Notes: a model not told the origin generated them from the sequence alone. DNA of 64,000 nucleotides from Propionispora hippei DSM 15287 (GCF_900141835.1 NZ_FQZD01000007.1:160671-224670); one strand, 5' to 3'; counted from the first letter of the stretch, positions 17,901 through 25,876 are shown. Numbers and translations: made by a program.

Positions 17901-18284
17901 TTGGAGGAACCGGCCAGCGCCATGTTCTACAACGATCAGCCACCGGAGACCATTTTTTATCAGGGGCTGGCCTTATTGGCACTGGGAAATGATAAACAGG
18001 CCCAAAGCCGGTTCAACAAGCTGATTAACTATGGTGAAGCCCATTTGTATGATGAAGTGGCGATTGATTATTTTGCCGTGTCTTTACCCGATTTTCTGAT
18101 CTTTGATGAAGATCTGAATAAGAAGAACCAAGTACATTGCCGTTACTTGCTGGGGTTGGGCTACCTGGGGCTGGGCCAGGCCGTGCTTGCCAAGGAGCAG
18201 TTGACTATGGCCCAGTCTTTGGAGGTCAGTCATCAGGGCGTGCACACGCATTTGAAGATGCTAGCGGCGCTGCTTGCTAAGTAA
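14940..18284 (+). CDS. DUF5107 and tetratricopeptide-repeat protein, 1114 residues
   Basis: A very long soluble protein. Residues 1 to about 440 form a DUF5107 domain, related to the galactose-mutarotase fold (MVLPELGGRIQRALDK, GGIEFNWPQHHRP, VELMTGVFTDNQPDF). The rest, from about residue 470 to the end, is a string of TPR-type helical repeats (for example LNNAYGALLLRRGQFAASEKYF, YYHLGLALRYQGKLKEAY). GGGAGG lies 7 bases before the ATG. The function of this family is unknown to me; it recurs beside sugar-utilisation genes. No signal peptide is seen, so it is predicted to be cytoplasmic. It lies divergent from the AraC regulator and ends in its own terminator. Confidence 0.8.
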   Translation: MQKDCNVEIREEWVEIPTYPVGKPDKNPMFLEKRVYQGSSGKVYPYPVIDKIYDEITTKRYKAVFLENRYLQIMVLPELGGRIQRALDKTNGYDFVYYNRVIKPALVGLAGPWISGGIEFNWPQHHRPNTFGPVEYEIRENDDGSKTLWVSEIDRMYGTKGMAGFTLYPGKAFLEITGQLYNRTNQPQTFLWWANPAVAVNEHTQSVFPPDVHAVFDHGKRDVSKFPIATGVYYKMDYSAGVDISWYKNIPVPTSYMAQHSDYDFIGGYDHSVKAGILHVANHHISPGKKQWTWGCGDFGKAWDRNLTDGDGPYVELMTGVFTDNQPDFSWLQPNEEKTFTQYFMPYKEIGVVKNANTRAAVSLELKDGKALVGVYATACYPAALIELSGEKLYLSCRADLSPAKAFTAMVDIAGETEQGLQLRVMADEHTELIAYRPEQEGLQPPPAAARAIPANPRSLPTTEALYLAGLHLEQYRHATYEPDRYYLEGLRRDQEDLRLNNAYGALLLRRGQFAASEKYFRAAVKTATRHNPNPYDGEPYYHLGLALRYQGKLKEAYAAFYKSVWNAAWQDAGYYALAQLDCINRDYETALAHLERSLVRNYHSCRARLLKTAVLRTLNRREAAEKLARETIELDPLDFGAYYESYLLAGASGDETKAAALDGKLTAMLGDREHNYLTLAADYAAAGFLTEAVQVLERLAGQERDEHEISPMVYYYLGYYYEQLQSPQAADYYKLAENASPDYCFPNRLEDIDVLQAAGKALPAAARAAYYLGNLWYDKKQPERAIACWEESAASEPSFATVHRNLALAYYNKRHDAARAQAALETAFSLNPADARVFLELDQLYKKLNRPWKERLALYREHQDLIQQRDDLYIEYVTLINLSGDFEKARHLLAARQFHPWEGGEGKVTRQYVYAQVEIAKNNIGRQEFAEAVKHLEQALVYTENLGEGKLAGAQENDIYYYLGSAYRAMGLDGKAEACYQQASGGLEEPASAMFYNDQPPETIFYQGLALLALGNDKQAQSRFNKLINYGEAHLYDEVAIDYFAVSLPDFLIFDEDLNKKNQVHCRYLLGLGYLGLGQAVLAKEQLTMAQSLEVSHQGVHTHLKMLAALLAK

Positions 18285-18303
18285 AAACAGCTATATGAAA
18301 AAG

Positions 18304-18341
18304 AAAATCCTGCGATCCTTGTGGAGGGCAGGATTTTTGGC
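18304..18341. terminator. Terminator between DUF5107 gene and glgP (convergent)
   Basis: A perfect 10-bp stem, AAAATCCTGC (18304-18313) with GCAGGATTTT (18328-18337), flanked by an A-rich left side and TTTT on the right. It can serve both converging genes. Confidence 0.75.
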
Positions 18342-18398
18342 TTTGTTGTTTTGTTGTAGGGACAACAAGAGGATTAAATGGGTTGCGACCGGTGCCAG

Positions 18399-20789
18399 TT
18401 AACGTTGCGGGATTTCAGCCGGACGGATATGCCAGATGGCATCGGCATATTCCTTGACGGTGCGGTCGCTGGAGAAGCGGCCGGAGTGGGCAATATTCTT
18501 GATGGCCATCTGCCAGCGGGTGTGTTCGTTCCGGAACAACCGGTCGATTTTGGCCTGGCCGTCCAGGTAGGCGTCAAAGTCCTGCAGCTCCAGAAAAGCA
18601 CCGTTGGGATGCAGCAAGTACTCATAAAGCGGTTTGAATTCATCGCCAATGACGGGGAGGCTGCTATCGATCAATTGGTTGACACAATTTCTTACCCGTT
18701 CATCCTGATTGTAGAGGTTCATCGGGTTGCACTGGCCGGTTTGGTAGCAGGCGGTCGCTTCTTCGGCCGTGAGACCAAAAATGAAGATATTCTCATCGCC
18801 TACGGCTTCGCGGATTTCCACATTGGCACCGTCTAAGGTACCGATGGTGATGGCGCCGTTCATCATGAATTTCATATTGCCGGTGCCGGAGGCTTCCTTG
18901 CCGGCAGTGGAAATCTGTTCACTGATATCGGCGGCAGGAATAATTAGTTGCGCTAACGATACATTATAGTTTTCTAAAAATACGATTTTGAGTTTATCCC
19001 TGATGGCGGTATCATTGTTGATTTGTTTGGCCAGGGTGACAATAAGCTGGATGATTTTCTTGGCCAGGTAATAGCCGGGCGCCGCCTTGCCGGCGAAGAT
19101 AAAGGTACGGGGCAGAATGTCCAGTCCGGGATCGTCCTTTAGCCGCTGATAAAGCTCCATGATCCGAAGCGCGTTCAGGAGCTGCCGTTTATAGGCATGA
19201 ATGCGCTTGACCTGTACGTCGAACAGTGAATGGGTATCAAGGGCAAGGTGATAGTTGTCAAAAATAAATTTGGCCAGAGCTTCTTTCCGGTCCTGTTTGA
19301 CAGCCGCCAGTTTTTGCTGGAAAACCGTGCTGGCGGCAAAGGGCAGCAGCCTTTCCAACTCATTGGGCCGCTGCAGCCAGGCGGGTCCGATGGTATCGGT
19401 AATCAAGCCGGCCAAGCCGGGATTGGCGGAAAGCAGCCAGCGGCGATGGGTAATGCCGTTGGTTTTGTTGTTGAATTTTTGCGGCGTATGTTGATAAAAC
19501 AGGTGCAGGAGGTCTTCTTGGAGAATCCGGCTGTGCAGCTCGGCCACGCCATTGACGCTGTGGCTGCCGACCACTGCCAGATGAGCCATCTTGACAAAAC
19601 CGTCGGCAATGACGGCCATGGCGGCAATGCGGTCCCAGTCGCCGGGATAGTGCTTCCACAGTTCGGCGCAGAACCGTTCATTAATCTCGTGAATGATTTC
19701 GTAGATACGGGGCAGCAGGCCCCGCAACTGATCGACCGGCCATTTTTCCAGCGCTTCCGGCAGGACGGTGTGATTGGTGTAGGAGATGGTATGGGTTGTG
19801 ATGTCCCACGCTTCATCCCAACCCATGCCTTCTTCATCCATGAGAATGCGCATGAGTTCGGGAATAGCCAGCGCCGGATGGGTGTCATTGATATGGATGG
19901 CAATCTGGTTGGCCAGATAGGACAGGTTGGAACCCTGTTTGCGCTTAATATGGCGGATAATGCTTTTCAGTCCGGCCGAAACCAGGAAGTACTCCTGGAT
20001 GAGGCGCAAATGGCGGCCTTCTTCATAACGGTCGTCAGGATACAGAATTTGCGAAATAGCCTCCACCCAGTTCTTATATTCCAGCAGTTTGCGGATATCA
20101 CCCGGTGTGAGGCTGGAATAATTGACATTTAAGCCGTCACGCAGTTCGGCGCTCCATAAGCGCAGGGTGTTGACAGTCCGGTTGTCAAAGCCGATAACGG
20201 GGATATCGTGGGGTACGGCCTTAACTGTACCCAGCGGCGGCCCGAATTCCACGTTAACGGCTTTGCCGGTTTTGCGGTATTCCCAGATATCCAGATCGCT
20301 CAACCAGGTATCCGGTTTTTCCACCTGTACGCCATCGATAATGGACTGTTCGAACAGGCCGTAGGTATAGCGGATACCGCAACCGTGGCCGGGTAAACCG
20401 AGCGATGCCAGGGAATCCAAAAAGCAAGCTGCCAGCCGTCCCAGACCGCCGTTGCCGAGGCCGGCGTCCCGTTCGGCGTTTGTCAGTTCGGTGTAGTCGA
20501 TGCCGAGCTCAGCCAGGGCCTCGCACCAAACCTCCCTAAGACCGAGGTTGCGCAGATTAGTGTCCAGTAAGCGTCCCGGTAAAAATTCAATGGAGAAATA
20601 GTACACCTGTTTTTGTTTTTGGTCGTCATAATGGCGGGTGGTATCCACCCAGCGCTGACCGATGTAGTCGCGGATCAGGCTGGCTAGCGCGGCGTATTTG
20701 TCAGCGGACGAGGCCTCATCCAGACTCATACCTGTCAGCGCTAATATCCTTTTTTGCAGGGCAGCCTTGCACTCCTCTTTGGTTAACAC
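18399..20789 (-). CDS. glgP: Glycogen/alpha-glucan phosphorylase
   Basis: A 796-residue PLP-dependent enzyme that releases glucose-1-phosphate from glycogen or maltodextrin in the cytoplasm. Length is that of bacterial GlgP. The PLP-lysine motif EASGTGNMKFMMNG sits near residue 640, with DAGLGNGGLGRLAACFLDS near 110 and the IRYTYGLFEQ and HINDTHPALAIPELMRI motifs in order. It starts with GTG (20789) behind GGGAGG, spacing 8. No other glycogen genes are adjacent, so it is a stand-alone phosphorylase gene here. Confidence 0.95.
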   Translation of the reverse strand: MLTKEECKAALQKRILALTGMSLDEASSADKYAALASLIRDYIGQRWVDTTRHYDDQKQKQVYYFSIEFLPGRLLDTNLRNLGLREVWCEALAELGIDYTELTNAERDAGLGNGGLGRLAACFLDSLASLGLPGHGCGIRYTYGLFEQSIIDGVQVEKPDTWLSDLDIWEYRKTGKAVNVEFGPPLGTVKAVPHDIPVIGFDNRTVNTLRLWSAELRDGLNVNYSSLTPGDIRKLLEYKNWVEAISQILYPDDRYEEGRHLRLIQEYFLVSAGLKSIIRHIKRKQGSNLSYLANQIAIHINDTHPALAIPELMRILMDEEGMGWDEAWDITTHTISYTNHTVLPEALEKWPVDQLRGLLPRIYEIIHEINERFCAELWKHYPGDWDRIAAMAVIADGFVKMAHLAVVGSHSVNGVAELHSRILQEDLLHLFYQHTPQKFNNKTNGITHRRWLLSANPGLAGLITDTIGPAWLQRPNELERLLPFAASTVFQQKLAAVKQDRKEALAKFIFDNYHLALDTHSLFDVQVKRIHAYKRQLLNALRIMELYQRLKDDPGLDILPRTFIFAGKAAPGYYLAKKIIQLIVTLAKQINNDTAIRDKLKIVFLENYNVSLAQLIIPAADISEQISTAGKEASGTGNMKFMMNGAITIGTLDGANVEIREAVGDENIFIFGLTAEEATACYQTGQCNPMNLYNQDERVRNCVNQLIDSSLPVIGDEFKPLYEYLLHPNGAFLELQDFDAYLDGQAKIDRLFRNEHTRWQMAIKNIAHSGRFSSDRTVKEYADAIWHIRPAEIPQR

Positions 20790-20893
20790 TTCATTCGCCT
20801 CCCTTAATAAATAATGTTTAACTCCTGTTTTTATACCTGCAGGCGGCTGATTTCTGCAGGATTATCGCTGTCAGCTCCTTTTTCCGCGGTTAG

Positions 20894-21052
20894 TCATTTA
20901 CGGTGATGCTGTCGTACCGAGTCCTCCTTGTCGTCAACCGGAAGGAAAAACCATTTGGAAAAAAGGGCAAATAGCCTTGTTATAAGCAGTGAGCCTGCGA
21001 TTAATACTATGCCTGCAACCAACCATGGAGCTAACTTTTTAAGCCATTCCAT
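20894..21052 (-). CDS. Small single-pass membrane protein, 52 residues
   Basis: A 52-residue protein, MEWLKKLAPW followed by a hydrophobic helix (VAGIVLIAGSLLITRLFALF), then a charged tail DDKEDSVRQHHRK. The start at 21052 has AAGGGGG about 10 bases upstream; the longer frame to 21157 lacks one. I do not recognise it. Its upstream region carries a perfect palindrome (21180-21202) matched in front of the adjacent tetR gene, so it is probably the regulator's target. Confidence 0.6.
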   Translation of the reverse strand: MEWLKKLAPWLVAGIVLIAGSLLITRLFALFSKWFFLPVDDKEDSVRQHHRK

Positions 21053-21179
21053 ATGACCGACGCCCCCTTGGTTTGCGGATTTCTTTTTGCTGGTTATTGA
21101 TAGATAAGAGTCATAGATAGGCCAGCGGGCAGATGATGCTATTCCCGCGCTTTGCACTTCATTGTGCGTATCCCCGAAT

Positions 21180-21202
21180 ATAATTTGACCGGGTCAAATT
21201 AT
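21180..21202. promoter_or_regulatory. Perfect palindromic operator, probably of the adjacent TetR protein
   Basis: A 23-bp perfect palindrome with core AATTTGACC-G-GGTCAAATT. It lies 128 bases upstream of the 52-residue membrane protein gene. An imperfect copy lies at 21888-21906 in front of tetR. Two related palindromes at the two likely target promoters are what TetR autoregulation plus local control looks like. Confidence 0.7.
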
Positions 21203-21206
21203 GGTT

Positions 21207-21231
21207 AAAAAAAATCCAATAGTTCTATTGG
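21207..21231 (-). terminator. Terminator of tetR
   Basis: On the minus strand CCAATAG-AA-CTATTGG is followed by ATTTTTTTT. It lies 19 bases after the tetR stop, between that gene and the operator of the small membrane protein gene, so the two genes are separate transcripts. Confidence 0.8.
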
Positions 21232-21249
21232 AGTGATTTGTTGGTTTAT

Positions 21250-21870
21250 TTATTTAAGCGATAAGTGCAAAGTTGCTTCTGGCAATGCCAATATCTTTTC
21301 GATGAGAGATCCCGCTATCTTAAAATGGCAGGCCATTTGTTCGTCCGATGTTTTCTCGCATAATGCGTCCGTAATACAGTGCAGGATCGACATGATAAAA
21401 TTAAGAGCGATAAGGGGATCAGAAACCTGGAAACAGCCTTTTAGGACTCCCTCGTCAATTACTTTTAGAAGCCAAGGTTTAAGTAAGAGCGCATTTTGGT
21501 GGACAATTTTATTTCTGATATCTAAATGTTTCTCATCAGATAAGAAATCCAGGAGCAAGCCATTTTTGTATTTAGCTGTGTGATAGATGGAATTAATCAT
21601 GAATTCAATCTTTTGGGGCGGAGGGATAAGCTGGGAGCAGGCCATATTTTTCATATCCGTCAGCAGGATGGAGATTTGACGGTTGATCACCGCTTCCAGA
21701 ATTGCTTCCTTCGAGTTAAAGTAATAATAGATCATTCCCTTGGCAACGCCCATTTGGTTAGTGATATCCTGGACTGTTGTTTGGCGGTAGCCATTTGCCG
21801 CAAACAGAGGCTCGGCTGTATCTAAAATTTCATCGATCCGGATTTTGGGGTCCTGGGGAGTTCGGGGCAT
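21250..21870 (-). CDS. TetR/AcrR-family transcriptional regulator
   Basis: A 206-residue repressor. The N-terminal helix-turn-helix is complete: IDEILDTAEPLFAANGYRQTTVQDITNQMGVAKGMIYYYFNSKEAIL. The C-terminal ligand domain has no recognisable specificity. ATG 21870 follows GAGGTG at spacing 7. An operator-like palindrome at 21888-21906 lies just before the start, consistent with autorepression. The downstream small membrane protein gene carries a better copy of the same site. The inducer is unknown. Confidence 0.9.
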   Translation of the reverse strand: MPRTPQDPKIRIDEILDTAEPLFAANGYRQTTVQDITNQMGVAKGMIYYYFNSKEAILEAVINRQISILLTDMKNMACSQLIPPPQKIEFMINSIYHTAKYKNGLLLDFLSDEKHLDIRNKIVHQNALLLKPWLLKVIDEGVLKGCFQVSDPLIALNFIMSILHCITDALCEKTSDEQMACHFKIAGSLIEKILALPEATLHLSLK

Positions 21871-21887
21871 ACATTTCACCTCAAAAA

Positions 21888-21906
21888 AGTTTGAACTGGT
21901 CAAATT
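21888..21906. promoter_or_regulatory. Imperfect TetR operator in front of tetR
   Basis: AGTTTGAAC-T-GGTCAAATT: the right arm is identical to, and the left arm matches 7 of 9 bases of, the perfect palindrome at 21180-21202. It sits 18 bases upstream of the tetR start codon, where repressor binding would block transcription. Confidence 0.65.
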
Positions 21907-22146
21907 ATAAATCCGTCTGGGGATTTTTGTCAATGATTAAATTCCTTTTTGATTTCCCGCGAAATGGATTAGTAACCACCAGCCCGGCGTATCGGTCGCC
22001 GTTACCAGGCAAAAAAGTAGAGCAGCATCTGCAATAAAACGGAGCTATTACCGTTATATAGAGTAGAAAGCAGTGCAATAAAGGAGGCGAAAGGAACAGC
22101 AGTACAAAGACAAATACGATAGAAATGATTGAGGGGAATGATTGCT

Positions 22147-22497
22147 ATGACCGATGCGAAAGTCATTGAAGCGTTTCAAATGATGTGGGGGAATTTTCCT
22201 GATCCAGTCATGCTGGTACATAAAAGCCGGGAGATTTTGGCCGTGAATGCGAGCTATAACAAGTTGGGGGTGGTGCCGGGCATCAAGTGTTCTTCTATGG
22301 GCACGCCGGAACGACACAAGCGCTGTCTGGCAAACAAGGCACTGGCTTCTCAGCAGGCTGCTTTTTTTAAGGGAGAAGTAAATGGTAAATCCGTTATCGG
22401 TTTTTGGATACCGGTGGTCGGGTATCCTGATATTTATGTTCACTTCGGTGTTGGCATGATGATTGACTATGACCAATATCCGGCTGCAGTGAAATAG
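22147..22497 (+). CDS. PAS-like sensory-domain protein, 116 residues
   Basis: A small soluble protein that is essentially one PAS-like domain: MWGNFPDPVMLVHKSREILAVNASYNKLG is the typical first strands and helix, and VIGFWIPVVGYPDIYVHFGVGMMI the closing sheet. It has no output domain. Two cysteines (GIKCSS and HKRCLANKA) lie in the loop region where PAS domains may hold a metal, heme or cluster. ATG 22147 fits GAGGGG 10 bases upstream better than the two earlier starts. Function unknown; it could act as a stand-alone redox or ligand sensor. Confidence 0.6.
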   Translation: MTDAKVIEAFQMMWGNFPDPVMLVHKSREILAVNASYNKLGVVPGIKCSSMGTPERHKRCLANKALASQQAAFFKGEVNGKSVIGFWIPVVGYPDIYVHFGVGMMIDYDQYPAAVK

Positions 22498-22643
22498 AGA
22501 GGCGGGTAGCAAGCGGTATTAGCCCGCTGTTAACCGGCCATCCTAGTATTATGCCGATTTCTTTTGACAAGGACCGGAACGCCTGACCGTGTTAGGAAGG
22601 TATATTCCGGCGAAAGGAACAGGAATAAAGGAGGCAAACAATC

Positions 22644-23189
22644 ATGAATATTTACGATTTTCAAGTTAAGACCATTGACGGCAAAACCATTACGCTGGCA
22701 GAATTTAAAGGCAGAGTGCTGCTGATTGTGAATACTGCCAGCAAGTGCGGTTTTACTCCTCAGTATGAGGAACTGCAAGCCCTTTACCAGGATTATGCTG
22801 GTCAGGGACTGGAGATTCTTGGTTTTCCCAGCAACCAATTCGCAGAACAAGAACCGGGCAGCAATGAGGAAGTACAGCAATTCTGCCAGCTTACTTATGG
22901 AGTTAGCTTTCCTATGTTTGAGAAAACCGAAGTCCGCGGTAAAAGTGCCCATCCGTTGTTTGTCTATCTGACGGAGCAGGCGCCCTTCCGGGGATTTGAC
23001 GCCGGTCATCCGATTGCCGGTAAACTGGAGGAAGTACTAAAGGAGCGCTTTCCGGAATTGCTGGAAGGCGACGGCATCAAATGGAATTTTACCAAGTTTC
23101 TCGTCAACCGGGAGGGAAAGGTCGTGGGGCGCTACGAACCTACGACTTCCCCGTCGGCTATGAGAACGGCGATTGAAAAATTGCTGTAA
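22644..23189 (+). CDS. Glutathione peroxidase family protein (cysteine type)
   Basis: A 181-residue thiol peroxidase that reduces hydroperoxides; bacterial members generally take electrons from thioredoxin. The catalytic cysteine is in NTASKCGFTPQY (Cys35). The partner glutamine lies in LGFPSNQFAEQEPGS, and the tryptophan and asparagine in IKWNFTKFLV, so the tetrad is complete. Cysteine rather than selenocysteine is encoded. A typical AAAGGAGG precedes the ATG. It is monocistronic with its own terminator and serves oxidative-stress defence in an anaerobe. Confidence 0.92.
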   Translation: MNIYDFQVKTIDGKTITLAEFKGRVLLIVNTASKCGFTPQYEELQALYQDYAGQGLEILGFPSNQFAEQEPGSNEEVQQFCQLTYGVSFPMFEKTEVRGKSAHPLFVYLTEQAPFRGFDAGHPIAGKLEEVLKERFPELLEGDGIKWNFTKFLVNREGKVVGRYEPTTSPSAMRTAIEKLL

Positions 23190-23197
23190 GAACAAAT

Positions 23198-23250
23198 AAG
23201 ACACTCTCGGACCGCTGTATATAGGCGGGGAGGGTGTCTTGTCTATTTTG
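23198..23250 (+). terminator. Terminator after glutathione peroxidase gene
   Basis: AAGACACTCTC pairs with GGGAGGGTGTCTT (small bulge) around a loop, followed by GTCTATTTT. It lies just after the peroxidase stop. Confidence 0.7.
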
Positions 23251-23288
23251 GAGACCATAGGAACAAAAGCACAGAAGGCATAGGTATC

Positions 23289-24014
23289 TTACAGTTTCCT
23301 TTTACGGGTCAAGTTAATGCGAAACGCGTACATATCGGCCCGGTAGATGCTTTTCTCATACTCGACGGGGTTGCCGTCGGCATCGGTGACCAACCGTTTG
23401 GACAGGAGGGCGCAGCAGGGCTCGGAAGTGAGACCCAGCAGTTTCTTTTCGATGGCCGTGGGGATGATCGCCGCGATGGATTGCTTGGCTTCCCAAAGGT
23501 TGATGCCGAGTTTCGTTTCGAATATATCGTAGGTGGAAACGTTGTTTAAATCGAATTCGGCTAATTTGAGTCCGTACTCTAAGGGGTAGTACTGTTTTTC
23601 CAATACAACAGGGGTGGAATTGGCCAGCCTCAGCCTGTTGGTTTCATAAACTTCTGCCTGTTTAAATATTTTGGCGGCGTCCTGCGGCGCGGGAACAATG
23701 CCCTGGCTTAGCATTTGGATATTAGGCATCATGCCCATTTCTTCCACAATATCAAAGAAGCTGCTTAAGTTGCCCAGCCATTCTTCGATCGGTCTTACGG
23801 CAACAAAGGTGCCCAGACCATGGCGCGTTTCCAGAACCCCGTCTTCAATCAGGGTCTGAATCGCCCGGCGTATGGTCGCGCGGCTTACGCCGAATTTATC
23901 CATCAGATCAAATTCGGGAGGGATTTTTTCCGTATAAGTGCCTTTAAATATTTCATTGCGTAAAAAATTCCGCACCTGCAAATGCAGGGGAATCGAATTG
24001 GTTTTATCCAGCAA
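23289..24014 (-). CDS. GntR-family (HutC/UTRA) transcriptional regulator
   Basis: About 241 residues if started at TTG 24014, which is the first codon giving a normal family length; the frame extends further but without support. The N-terminal winged helix reads IPLHLQVRNFLRNEIF, then DLMDKFGVSRATIRRAIQTLIEDGVL and the wing RHGLGTFV. The remainder is a UTRA effector domain. It is divergent from the taurine aminotransferase/ABC operon, and the intervening region carries GTTGTTCG/CGGACAAC-like elements overlapping that operon's promoter. It most likely controls taurine use. Confidence 0.85.
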   Translation of the reverse strand: MLDKTNSIPLHLQVRNFLRNEIFKGTYTEKIPPEFDLMDKFGVSRATIRRAIQTLIEDGVLETRHGLGTFVAVRPIEEWLGNLSSFFDIVEEMGMMPNIQMLSQGIVPAPQDAAKIFKQAEVYETNRLRLANSTPVVLEKQYYPLEYGLKLAEFDLNNVSTYDIFETKLGINLWEAKQSIAAIIPTAIEKKLLGLTSEPCCALLSKRLVTDADGNPVEYEKSIYRADMYAFRINLTRKRKL

Positions 24015-24102
24015 AATGAGGACATCCTTTCCTCGCAAAAAGTATTGAAAAAAACAGTTGCGTAAAATCAATTTTTGTTTTATTATAACAGCATACGGAT
24101 GT

Positions 24103-24174
24103 ACGGACAACCTGAAATGAACAAGTTGTTCGTAAAATAAACTATTGACAGGACAACTTCTTTTACGGTATAAA
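24103..24174 (+). promoter_or_regulatory. Promoter and likely GntR operators of the taurine operon
   Basis: TTGACA (24145-24150) and TATAAA (24169-24174) are 18 bases apart and point rightward. ACGGACAAC (24103-24111) and GTTGTTCGT (24125-24133) form an inverted repeat, and GGACAACTT (24151-24159) lies between -35 and -10. A fourth element, GTTGTTCGGACA, lies near 24405. These shared half-sites are candidate operators for the divergent GntR protein. Confidence 0.6.
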
Positions 24175-24214
24175 TGATATAACATAATGCTTAGCAGGCT
24201 GATCAGACAAACTG

Positions 24215-24262
24215 AAGGCTAAGGTCATTCCCATTTTGGGTATGCTCTTAGCCTTTTTATTT
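24215..24262 (+). terminator. Attenuator-like hairpin in the taurine operon leader
   Basis: A long stem, AAGGCTAAGG (24215-24224) with the CTTAGCCTT arm ending near 24255, is followed by TTTTATTTT. It lies about 35 bases after the predicted transcription start and 200 bases before the aminotransferase gene, so a full terminator sits inside the leader. The remaining leader (24263-24463) holds no gene. No known riboswitch class was recognised. Confidence 0.6.
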
Positions 24263-24463
24263 TGGAATACCATCTCTTGCTAAAGAGTAAGGTGAAGGAA
24301 TATTCCAGGCCATACATAGACAAGAGGAAGCGGCGAGGGAAAAAGGTTCCTGTAACCACTGGTTTGATCATACGGTTCTGCCAGGTAGTTTATTTTCAAA
24401 TTTAAGTTGTTCGGACATCCTGATGATGATTATATGGATATGCGATAGGCAGGAGGCTTTTGA

Positions 24464-25846
24464 ATGAGTACAGCAGATAGTTTAGAGGTCGATGAATTGG
24501 TAAAACTCCACCGGGATCATTTATGGCTCCATCTTACCAATCACAAGGCCTTTGAAAGTCAGGAACCGCCGATTATGACGGAAGGAAACGGTTTTATTCT
24601 TAAAGACATTTACGGCAAGGAATATGTAGACGGCTTATCAGGCGGGGTTTGGGCAGTCAATGTCGGTTACGGCAGGGATTCCATTGTAGAGGCTATTGCC
24701 GGGCAACTGAAAAAACTGCCCTATTATGCCGGGTCGATGGCAACACCTCCGTATATTTTACTGGCGCAAAAACTGGCCTCGCTGCTGCCGGACCTGCCGA
24801 AAGTGTATATATCCAACAGCGGTTCCGAGGCGAATGAAAAGTCCTATAAAATTGCCCGACAGTATTTTAGCGAGAAATATCCGGCAAAGGAAAAATATAA
24901 AATTGTTTACCGCAACCGGGATTATCACGGCACTACACTGGGCGCGCTGGCCAGCAGCGGCCAGCAGGAGAGAAAAGTGAAATTCGGGCCCTTGCCGGAA
25001 GGCTTTGCCGCTATTCCTCATGCCCTCTGCTACCGGTGTGAATTGGGCAAGTGTTATCCTTCCTGTAATATAGACTGTGCCCGCGCTCTGGAGACGGTGA
25101 TCCAAAGGGAAGGCGAGGACAGTGTGGCGGCGGTGATTGTCGAGCCGGTTACCGCGGGCGGCGGGATCATTCCGCCGGTTGCCGAGTATTATCCGGTCCT
25201 CCAGGAGATTTGCCGGAAATATGAAGTGCTGCTCATTATGGATGAGGTCGTTACCGGTTTTGGCCGCACCGGCCGCATGTTCGGGCATCAGCATTACGCA
25301 GTTGAGCCGGATATGATCACCCTGGCTAAGGGACTGGCCAGCGGTTATATGCCCATATCGGCAACGGTTGCCCGCAAGAGCATCTTTGATCAGTTCTTAA
25401 CCGGGCTGGAAGATCCGACCGGGTATTTCAGGGATATCAGCACCTTCGGCGGCTGTGCCGGCGCTTCAGCGGCAGCCCTGGAAAACATCCGGATTATCGA
25501 GGCGGAAAAGCTGGCGGAGAACAGTGCGCAGATGGGAGCGTATTTGCTGGAGGGCCTTAAAGAGCTGGAGAAATATCCTATAGTGGGTGAAGTCCGTGGC
25601 AAAGGCTTGCTGGCCGGTATCGAACTGGTTGAGGATAAGAAATCAAAAAAGCCGCTCCCTGAAACACACCTGGCCCGGATTGTGGCGGAAGCCAAGCAGG
25701 CGGGCGTGATTATCGGCAGGATGGTGCGCAGTGTTCCCGATTGCAATAACGTGTTATATACGGCACCGCCGCTGATTGTAACGAAAGAGGGCATCGATCG
25801 GATTGTCGGAGCGTTTGCCCAAGCGCTGGCTCATGTTAAGCTATGA
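24464..25846 (+). CDS. tpa: Taurine-pyruvate aminotransferase (class III PLP aminotransferase)
   Basis: A 460-residue PLP enzyme expected to convert taurine plus pyruvate to sulfoacetaldehyde plus alanine. Recognisable Tpa-like features are HRDHLWLHLTNHK near the start, GGVWAVNVGYGR, YISNSGSEANEKSYKIAR, YRNRDYHGTT, the PLP motifs LLIMDEVVTGFGRTG and LAKGLASGYMP with the Schiff-base lysine, and YFRDISTFGGCAG. A cysteine-rich stretch (CYRCELGKCYPSC near residue 190) occurs in several class III relatives. Downstream genes encode a taurine-type ABC importer, which supports the assignment. The enzyme that would use sulfoacetaldehyde is not in the window. Confidence 0.85.
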   Translation: MSTADSLEVDELVKLHRDHLWLHLTNHKAFESQEPPIMTEGNGFILKDIYGKEYVDGLSGGVWAVNVGYGRDSIVEAIAGQLKKLPYYAGSMATPPYILLAQKLASLLPDLPKVYISNSGSEANEKSYKIARQYFSEKYPAKEKYKIVYRNRDYHGTTLGALASSGQQERKVKFGPLPEGFAAIPHALCYRCELGKCYPSCNIDCARALETVIQREGEDSVAAVIVEPVTAGGGIIPPVAEYYPVLQEICRKYEVLLIMDEVVTGFGRTGRMFGHQHYAVEPDMITLAKGLASGYMPISATVARKSIFDQFLTGLEDPTGYFRDISTFGGCAGASAAALENIRIIEAEKLAENSAQMGAYLLEGLKELEKYPIVGEVRGKGLLAGIELVEDKKSKKPLPETHLARIVAEAKQAGVIIGRMVRSVPDCNNVLYTAPPLIVTKEGIDRIVGAFAQALAHVKL

Positions 25847-25876
25847 GTTCTGCTGCCGTAGGGGAAGGAGGTTACT

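Noticed and set aside
14919..18284. Many long open frames on the opposite strand and in other frames within the DUF5107-TPR gene
   Set aside because: They lack ribosome-binding sites and read as low-complexity Pro/Arg/Gln-rich shadows of a GC-rich, strongly coding frame.
19230..20132. 300-codon forward frame opposite glgP
   Set aside because: It is antisense to unmistakable glycogen phosphorylase sequence and has no recognisable domain or ribosome-binding site.
24263..24463. T-box or known riboswitch in the taurine operon leader
   Set aside because: No T-box sequence or aptamer core of a known class could be found; only the early hairpin is clear.
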